Source: Myxococcales bacterium (GTDB lineage Bacteria > Myxococcota_A > UBA796 > GCA-2862545). Taken from it: DNA of 64,000 nt. This document shows, piece after piece, positions 59,387 to 64,000 of the stretch. The stretch covers positions 1 to 64,000 of the forward strand of contig JAHQVJ010000021.1 of the NCBI GenBank assembly GCA_019634415.1. The letters are read 5' to 3'. The notes below the pieces were generated by a model, which had not been told where the DNA came from, made no database searches, and saw only the letters and a program-made list of their open reading frames with translations. Within the stretch, counting starts at the first letter, position 1. Every line of letters starts with the position of its first letter. The translations under genes and the position numbers were made by a program.

Positions 59387-60403
59387 ATGGACGCCGATCC
59401 CAACCGCCTGATGGCGCCCATCGAGGAGACGCCCGATCCGGCGCTGCGCCCGCGCAACCTCGACGAGTACGTGGGCCAGGACCGCGTTCGCGACAACCTC
59501 AGGATCTACATCCGCGCCGCCCTGCAGCGGGGAGAGGCCCTCGATCACGTGCTGCTTTCGGGACCGCCGGGCCTGGGCAAGACCTCGATGGCCTACATCC
59601 TGGCCGAGGAGCTGGGGGTGGAGCTGCGCACGGCAAGCGGCCCCACCATCGAGCGCAAGGGCGATCTGGCAGCCATCCTGAACGGTCTGCAGCCGCGGGA
59701 GGTGCTCTTCATCGACGAGATCCACCGCCTGCACCGCGCCGTGGAGGAGGTCCTCTACCCGGCCATGGAGGACTTCGAGATCGACGTGGTGCTGGGCCAG
59801 GGCCCTGGCGCGAACTCCGTGAAGCTGCCGCTGTCGCGCTTCACCATGGTGGGCGCCACCACCCGCTCGGGCATGCTCTCGGCCCCGCTGCGCGCTCGGT
59901 TCGGCATCCACGCCACCTTCGACTTCTACGCGCCCGAGGAGCTCCAGCAGATCCTGGCGCGATCCGCCCGGAAGCTGGAGGTGGTGCTCACCCCCGAGGG
60001 CTGCGCGGAGCTGGCGCGGCGCTCGCGCGGCACCCCCCGGATCGCCAACCGGCTGCTGCGGCGCGTTCGCGACTTCGCTCAGGTCGAGGGCGACGGCACC
60101 GTGAACGCCAGCGTGGCCAAGGATGCACTGGGGCGTCTCGACATCGACGAGCACGGTCTCGACGGCATGGACCGCAAGATCCTGCACACCATCGCGGTGA
60201 AGTTCAGCGGCGGACCGGTGGGGCTCGACACGATGGCCCACGCCATCGGGGAGTCCCCAGACACCATCGAGGACACCTACGAGCCGTACCTGATCCAGCA
60301 GGGTTACCTCAACCGGACCCCACGAGGTCGGGTGGTGACCCCACGAGGCCGACGCCACCTCGGCCTTCCCGGACCCGATCCCACGCAGCAGAGTTTGTTG
60401 TGA
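59387..60403 (+). CDS. ruvB: Holliday junction branch migration ATPase RuvB
   Basis: 338 residues. AAA+ core: [18 protein letters not shown], Walker [13 protein letters not shown], Walker [11 protein letters not shown], sensor 1 [10 protein letters not shown], arginine finger region APLRARFG and sensor 2 [15 protein letters not shown]. The winged-helix C-domain ends [20 protein letters not shown]. The hexamer drives branch migration. The last codon overlaps the start of the DUF192 gene (GTGA). Confidence 0.98.
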   Translation: MDADPNRLMAPIEETPDPALRPRNLDEYVGQDRVRDNLRIYIRAALQRGEALDHVLLSGPPGLGKTSMAYILAEELGVELRTASGPTIERKGDLAAILNGLQPREVLFIDEIHRLHRAVEEVLYPAMEDFEIDVVLGQGPGANSVKLPLSRFTMVGATTRSGMLSAPLRARFGIHATFDFYAPEELQQILARSARKLEVVLTPEGCAELARRSRGTPRIANRLLRRVRDFAQVEGDGTVNASVAKDALGRLDIDEHGLDGMDRKILHTIAVKFSGGPVGLDTMAHAIGESPDTIEDTYEPYLIQQGYLNRTPRGRVVTPRGRRHLGLPGPDPTQQSLL

Positions 60404-60810
60404 CCACCCTCTTCCTGATCGCGTGCACGCCCAAGCTGCCCTCCGCCACCCTGACCGTGGACGGTCACGCCGTTCAGGTGGAGATCGCCGCCACCCCGAA
60501 GACTCGGGAGAAGGGGTTGATGCACCGGGAGTCGATGGAGCGAGACGAGGGCATGCTCTTCATCTACCCAGACAGCGCCGTGCGTGGCTTCTGGATGAAG
60601 AACACCCCCCTGCCGCTGACCATCGCCTACGCGAACAGCCAGGCCAAGATCGTGCACATCGCCGACATGGAGCCCTTCGATCTGAAGCGCATCTCGTCGC
60701 TGTCGCCGGCGAAGTACGCCCTGGAGATGAACCAGGGCTGGTTCGACGACAACAAGGTGAGCAAGGGCGTGATCATCGAGGGAATCCCGTCCGATCTCAC
60801 GGTGGAGTAG
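60400..60810 (+). CDS. DUF192 family lipoprotein
   Basis: 136 residues from GTG 60400, overlapping the ruvB stop. Short lipoprotein signal [12 protein letters not shown]192 core: [39 protein letters not shown] and [12 protein letters not shown], a small beta-barrel-like exported domain of unknown function widely present in bacteria. Placement with ruvCAB is probably transcriptional convenience. It overlaps the convergent HAD gene by 14 bases. Confidence 0.85.
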   Translation: MTTLFLIACTPKLPSATLTVDGHAVQVEIAATPKTREKGLMHRESMERDEGMLFIYPDSAVRGFWMKNTPLPLTIAYANSQAKIVHIADMEPFDLKRISSLSPAKYALEMNQGWFDDNKVSKGVIIEGIPSDLTVE

Positions 60811-61462
60811 CGACTCCCCAGTCCACGACGGGCCAGCCTTCCTCCGCAGCCATGCGACGCAGGCGTCGATCGGGGGCGACCACCCGAGGCTGGCCCACCT
60901 TGCGGAGCAGAGCCGCGTCGGTGGCGGAGTCCGTGTAGAAGGTGGCCTCCGACAGATCCACCCCCTCCCGCACGGCCCACGCCTCACAGGCCGTGGCCTT
61001 GGCCGCCCCCACCGCCAGGACGGCGAGGTTGCCGGTGAACGTCCCGTCCACCACCTCGAGCTCGGTGCAGACGACGGTGTCGAGACCGTAGGCCTCGGCG
61101 GCCGCCCGCGCGACGTACTGGGTACCCGACGTGGCGAGCACCAGCCGGTCGCCCGCGGCCCGGTGGCGCTGGAGCGCTTCCTCGGCTCCGACCCGCAGGT
61201 GATGCCGCACTTCCCGATCGAACCACGCCTGCACCCGCGCGGCGAGCTCGGACTCCGACGTGCCCTTCAGCGCCTTCGCAGCGACCTCGAACACCCCGTC
61301 GAGACCCGTACCGATCCCCACGCTGTACTTGCCGAGCCACCACCCCGCCCACACCACGTCACGAAGGCCCAGACGTCCCTCGCGCCACTCGGCCTTCAGC
61401 CACAGCGTGCCCGAGTTCACGTCCAGCAACGTGTGGTCGAGGTCGAACAGTGCCACGCCCAT
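60797..61462 (-). CDS. HAD-superfamily (IB) phosphoserine-phosphatase-like hydrolase
   Basis: 221 residues. Motif I FDLDHTLLDVNSG (Asp7 nucleophile, Asp9), a cap helix region (WREGRLGLRDVVW), motif II LATSGTQYVAR, motif III Lys in AAKATACEA and motif IV FYTDSATDAALL. The HAD-IB type (as in SerB and related phosphatases) removes phosphate from small molecules; family members include lipid and polyol phosphatases. No membrane segment. The substrate is unknown. Confidence 0.87.
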   Translation of the reverse strand: MGVALFDLDHTLLDVNSGTLWLKAEWREGRLGLRDVVWAGWWLGKYSVGIGTGLDGVFEVAAKALKGTSESELAARVQAWFDREVRHHLRVGAEEALQRHRAAGDRLVLATSGTQYVARAAAEAYGLDTVVCTELEVVDGTFTGNLAVLAVGAAKATACEAWAVREGVDLSEATFYTDSATDAALLRKVGQPRVVAPDRRLRRMAAEEGWPVVDWGVATPP

Positions 61463-61547
61463 GGAGCCTCTCGATGCCCGCGAGGCACGGACGTATCCCG
61501 CCCGTCTCCCGGGCTGCTGTCAGAAGGTGACGCTCACCGCCCGATGA

Positions 61548-62381
61548 TCACTCGCCCTGCCGAAGGGTGCGGACGTGGGGCGCCTTGGCGTCGCTCGGAT
61601 CTCCGTCCAGATCGAGCAGCCGGTCGAGCAACATCGCCAGCCCGGAGAGACGCCGGTCCACGAGGGTGAAGTGGCGGCCGTCCTCGGTGTGCAGCACCAG
61701 CGCCTCGCCCAAGCCGTGCTCACGGGTGTAGGTGACGAGCTCGTTCCATGCCAAGAACGCGGCTCCTTCCTGGAAGCGGGCCACGATTCCGTCCGTGCAC
61801 AGGGCCATCACCTCTACCTTCTCGAGCCCCACTCGGGCCACCACCTCCACACCGAGGGGGCAGGCAGCGTGCAGATCCTCCGAGACCAGGGAGCCCGAGG
61901 CGAGCTGCACCGCGTCCCAGTGCACGTCCATCAGCGTGCGGAGGATCCGGTCGGCCGTGAAGCGCTTGCCATCGTCGGGCGACATCTCCCGGAGCACCCG
62001 ATCCACCGCACCTGGAGGCAACCTCAGCGCGCCAGCGAGGGCCGTGAGGTCCCGCCGCTCCTCGGAGGCGAGCTCGCCGTCCTTCCAGGCCATGCGCGCC
62101 GCGAAGCGCAGCGCCTTCCACTGATCGTCGGGTCGGGTGATCACCGCCGCCAGTCGTCCGAGGTCCACCGGCTGTGCGTGCGCCATGGTCCACTGGGCGA
62201 CGGCCTCGCGCGAGCCCAGATCCGGCCGAATCTTCACCAGGAAGTCCAGCTCCCGGTCGTGAACCGACCCGTCCGAGCACGCCATGGAGGCGAGTAAGGT
62301 AAGGAGGGCGTCGTCGGCCGGTCGACCCGGCACCAGTGAGCGGCCCGCCCGTAGCTGAAGCGAGTCGTCGACCTGCGGCAT
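61548..62381 (-). CDS. TerB-like helical protein, function unknown
   Basis: 277 residues from ATG 62381, with GGGAGGATGG upstream. The N-terminal part (about 22-135) has two segments resembling the TerB/DUF533 fold: LLTLLASMACSDGSVHDREL and LRFAARMAWKDGELASEERR, each with acidic residues where metal is bound in TerB. The second half is mixed alpha/beta (VEVVARVGLEKVEVMALCT, HTEDGRHFTLVDRRL) and unassigned. Cytoplasmic. TerB-type proteins occur with tellurite or stress systems, but no such genes are near. Confidence 0.7.
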   Translation of the reverse strand: MPQVDDSLQLRAGRSLVPGRPADDALLTLLASMACSDGSVHDRELDFLVKIRPDLGSREAVAQWTMAHAQPVDLGRLAAVITRPDDQWKALRFAARMAWKDGELASEERRDLTALAGALRLPPGAVDRVLREMSPDDGKRFTADRILRTLMDVHWDAVQLASGSLVSEDLHAACPLGVEVVARVGLEKVEVMALCTDGIVARFQEGAAFLAWNELVTYTREHGLGEALVLHTEDGRHFTLVDRRLSGLAMLLDRLLDLDGDPSDAKAPHVRTLRQGE

Positions 62382-62428
62382 GAAGCCATCCTCCCTACCT
62401 GGAGTATGGCACGACAAAGGACGCGTCG

Positions 62429-62950
62429 ATGACCGAATCCCTCCCAGAGCAGGTGTCCACGGCGCCCGTACCCCTGCTGAAGATGCTTCAGCAGCGCCTG
62501 CTGCCGATCCGGTCGCTGTGGTTCCCCACCCCCAAGGAACTGCGCGCATGGGACCAGACCGGCGTGCCCCTGTACGTGCGCGCCTCCAGCGCATCCACGG
62601 TCCAGATCGGACCGCGCCTGCAGAGCATGTGGGCGGCGTGCTTCTCCCCCCAGCTCCACGGGCGCATCACCGAGTACGGTGCCGGCAGTCGACTCACCTG
62701 GCAGGCCCGCTTCCCTCGCTTCACCCTCGGGCTGCTCTTCGGGTGGTGGGTGGTCCTGGTGGCGTGGCCGCTGGCGGCCTGGCAGAGCGACGACGATCCG
62801 GCTCGCTGGGGTCCCTTCTGGGCGTTCCTGCTGCTCTGCAGCACGCTGGGCCCAGCCGCTGGCTGGTGGTTCGGCATGGCCGCACTGCGCGATGCGCTGC
62901 CTTGGCTGCGCGAGACCCTGGAGCAACCCCCCGTGGAAGAGGACTGGTGA
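62429..62950 (+). CDS. Small membrane protein, function unknown
   Basis: 173 residues from ATG 62429. The N-terminal 95 residues are soluble and beta-like (VPLYVRASSASTVQIGPRL, GRITEYGAGSRLTWQARF). Two helices follow (LGLLFGWWVVLVAWPLAAW and AFLLLCSTLGPAAGWWFGMA), then a short charged tail. No domain recognised. It lies 47 bp from the divergent TerB-like gene and 25 bp ahead of the esterase gene. Confidence 0.65.
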   Translation: MTESLPEQVSTAPVPLLKMLQQRLLPIRSLWFPTPKELRAWDQTGVPLYVRASSASTVQIGPRLQSMWAACFSPQLHGRITEYGAGSRLTWQARFPRFTLGLLFGWWVVLVAWPLAAWQSDDDPARWGPFWAFLLLCSTLGPAAGWWFGMAALRDALPWLRETLEQPPVEEDW

Positions 62951-62975
62951 TGAGATACTCTCGGCGGGAGCACGG

Positions 62976-64000
62976 ATGGAGCGCACGATGTGGATCTGGA
63001 TGATGCTGTGGGGGTGCCAAGGGGAAGGCACGCCGGGCACCACGGATCCCCGGCCGACGATCCCGTGGCAGACCAATCCCCCACCCGACCGAACGGAAGA
63101 GCCGCCCCCCGTCGACACGGGACCGGACGAGCCTGTGCTCGAGCTGGTGGGCTGCAACCCCGACGTGGCCACGAGCTACACGCTTCCCACCACCACGGCC
63201 TGCCTGTTGGGTCGACAGGCCCTGCTCGTGGAGGCCTACCTGGGCGTGCCCTACGCCGAGCCCCCCGTGGGGCAGCGGCGCTGGGCCAGGCCCGTACCCA
63301 TCGAGGTCACCCCCGTCGACGAGAAGATCGGCTGGGCCGTGCCCATCGAGGCCAAGGAAGCCGGCCCCGCCTGCCCGCAGACCTACGGCACCGACGACGG
63401 AGGTATCAGCGAGGACAGCGAGAGCTGCCTCACCCTCAACGTGTTCCGCCCGAAGGACACCGAGCAAGGGCACGACCTGCCGATCCTGGTGTTCCTCCAC
63501 GGCGGTGGATTCACCGACGGCTCGAGCACACAGCGCATGTTCGTGGGCGAGAGCTTCGCCAATCCGCTGGAGGAGCAGCCCTTCCCTCCTTCGGCCCTCA
63601 AGCTCGCCACCGACGCCATCGTGGTCACGGTGAACTACCGCCTCGGTCCGCTGGGGTTCCTGGCCCACCGAGGGCTGGCGGCCGCCGATCCAGACGGCGT
63701 CACGGGCAACCAAGGCCTCTGGGACGCCCTGGAGGCGTTGCGCTGGGTGCACACCAACGCCGAAGCCATGGGCGGCTCCGCCGACCAGATCGCCCTGTTC
63801 GGGGAGTCCGAGGGTGCCGAGGCGGCCTGTGCGCTGATGGCCAGCCCGGAGTCGGCGGGGCTGTTCACGTCGGTGATCCTGCAAGGAGGCGGCTGCACGG
63901 CGATCGACCATGGCCTGTCCACGCCGGGATCGAGCGAAGGAGCGGCCTTCGACCAGGGCGACGCCATGGCCGAGGCCCTCGGCTGCGCCGACGCAGGCAC
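62976..64000 (+). CDS. Type B carboxylesterase lipoprotein (3' truncated by the window)
   Basis: 341 codons from ATG 62976 run to the window end without a stop. GGGAG precedes this start; ATG 62988 is an alternative. Signal MERTMWIWMMLWGC with a lipobox, then a Pro/Thr/Asp linker. Carboxylesterase type B fold: YLGVPYAEPPVGQRRWA, ESCLTLNVFRPK, oxyanion HGGGFTDGSS, VVTVNYRLGPLGFLA and the elbow FGESEGAEAA with nucleophile Ser278. The catalytic Glu and His lie beyond the window. It should hydrolyse esters outside the inner membrane; substrate unknown. Confidence 0.9.
   Translation, partial: MERTMWIWMMLWGCQGEGTPGTTDPRPTIPWQTNPPPDRTEEPPPVDTGPDEPVLELVGCNPDVATSYTLPTTTACLLGRQALLVEAYLGVPYAEPPVGQRRWARPVPIEVTPVDEKIGWAVPIEAKEAGPACPQTYGTDDGGISEDSESCLTLNVFRPKDTEQGHDLPILVFLHGGGFTDGSSTQRMFVGESFANPLEEQPFPPSALKLATDAIVVTVNYRLGPLGFLAHRGLAAADPDGVTGNQGLWDALEALRWVHTNAEAMGGSADQIALFGESEGAEAACALMASPESAGLFTSVILQGGGCTAIDHGLSTPGSSEGAAFDQGDAMAEALGCADAG

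Overview
This is a G+C-rich chromosomal segment from a Gram-negative bacterium, most likely a member of the Myxococcota. LpxC and several outer-membrane-type barrels show a Gram-negative envelope. The myxobacterial character comes from short lipoproteins, two C-terminal tags of the MYXO-CTERM type (Cys-rich stretch, membrane helix, Arg cluster) at 4611-6248 and 23612-26113, a DUF2330 protein, four Ser/Thr kinase-like proteins (two with PEGA or beta-type extracytoplasmic tails) and a retron-type reverse transcriptase. A complete Na+-translocating NADH:quinone reductase operon hints at a marine or salt-tolerant lifestyle (inference). The species cannot be named from this window.

Layout. 1-7368: secreted and surface proteins: the end of a 22-residue-repeat protein, a trypsin-like protease, a DUF2505-type protein, an M1 aminopeptidase with HEAT repeats, lipoproteins and DUF2330. 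7403-12235: a Nudix + dual-specificity-phosphatase fusion, then on the minus strand a methyltransferase, a nitrilase-family hydrolase, a PHP-domain protein and a metzincin-like lipoprotein. 12296-15012: an outer-membrane-type protein translationally coupled to a Ser/Thr kinase. 15080-20812: a 1910-residue tandem UvrA. 20858-27242: a degenerate hybrid histidine kinase, a Ser/Thr kinase, a large MYXO-CTERM-type protein and a GYF_2/SH3b membrane protein. 27360-34510: nqrABCDEF-apbE-nqrM. 34757-38474: RNase HII and RNase HI, small membrane proteins and lipoproteins, an esterase and a strong terminator. 38493-41689: SMUG1-type uracil-DNA glycosylase, a reverse transcriptase with a candidate retron msr-msd RNA directly upstream, and a glycosyltransferase. 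41771-48822: an outer-membrane barrel, a PEGA kinase, dapB, yebC and a CapA-like protein. 48807-56449: a heterodimeric ABC exporter, a pseudokinase, a TPR protein and envelope proteins. 56509-64000: methyltransferase, lpxC, ruvCAB with a DUF192 gene, HAD and TerB-like proteins, and a truncated carboxylesterase.

How the genes work together. ruvC-ruvA-ruvB form a Holliday-junction operon and, with UvrA, the two RNases H and SMUG1, give the window a strong DNA-repair flavour. The nqr operon carries its own maturation genes: the flavin transferase ApbE and the iron-delivery factor NqrM. Many neighbouring pairs overlap by four bases (GTGA or ATGA), which points to translational coupling.

The most interesting candidate is the locus at 38493-40661: a 148-nt RNA with 14-bp terminal inverted repeats and internal hairpins, abutting a retron-type reverse transcriptase whose stop overlaps the start of a uracil-DNA glycosylase. 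That combination looks like an uncharacterised retron. Other unusual features are an EF-hand-like acidic loop in NqrC, the Nudix-DUSP fusion, the tandem UvrA, and kinases of both types lacking catalytic residues.
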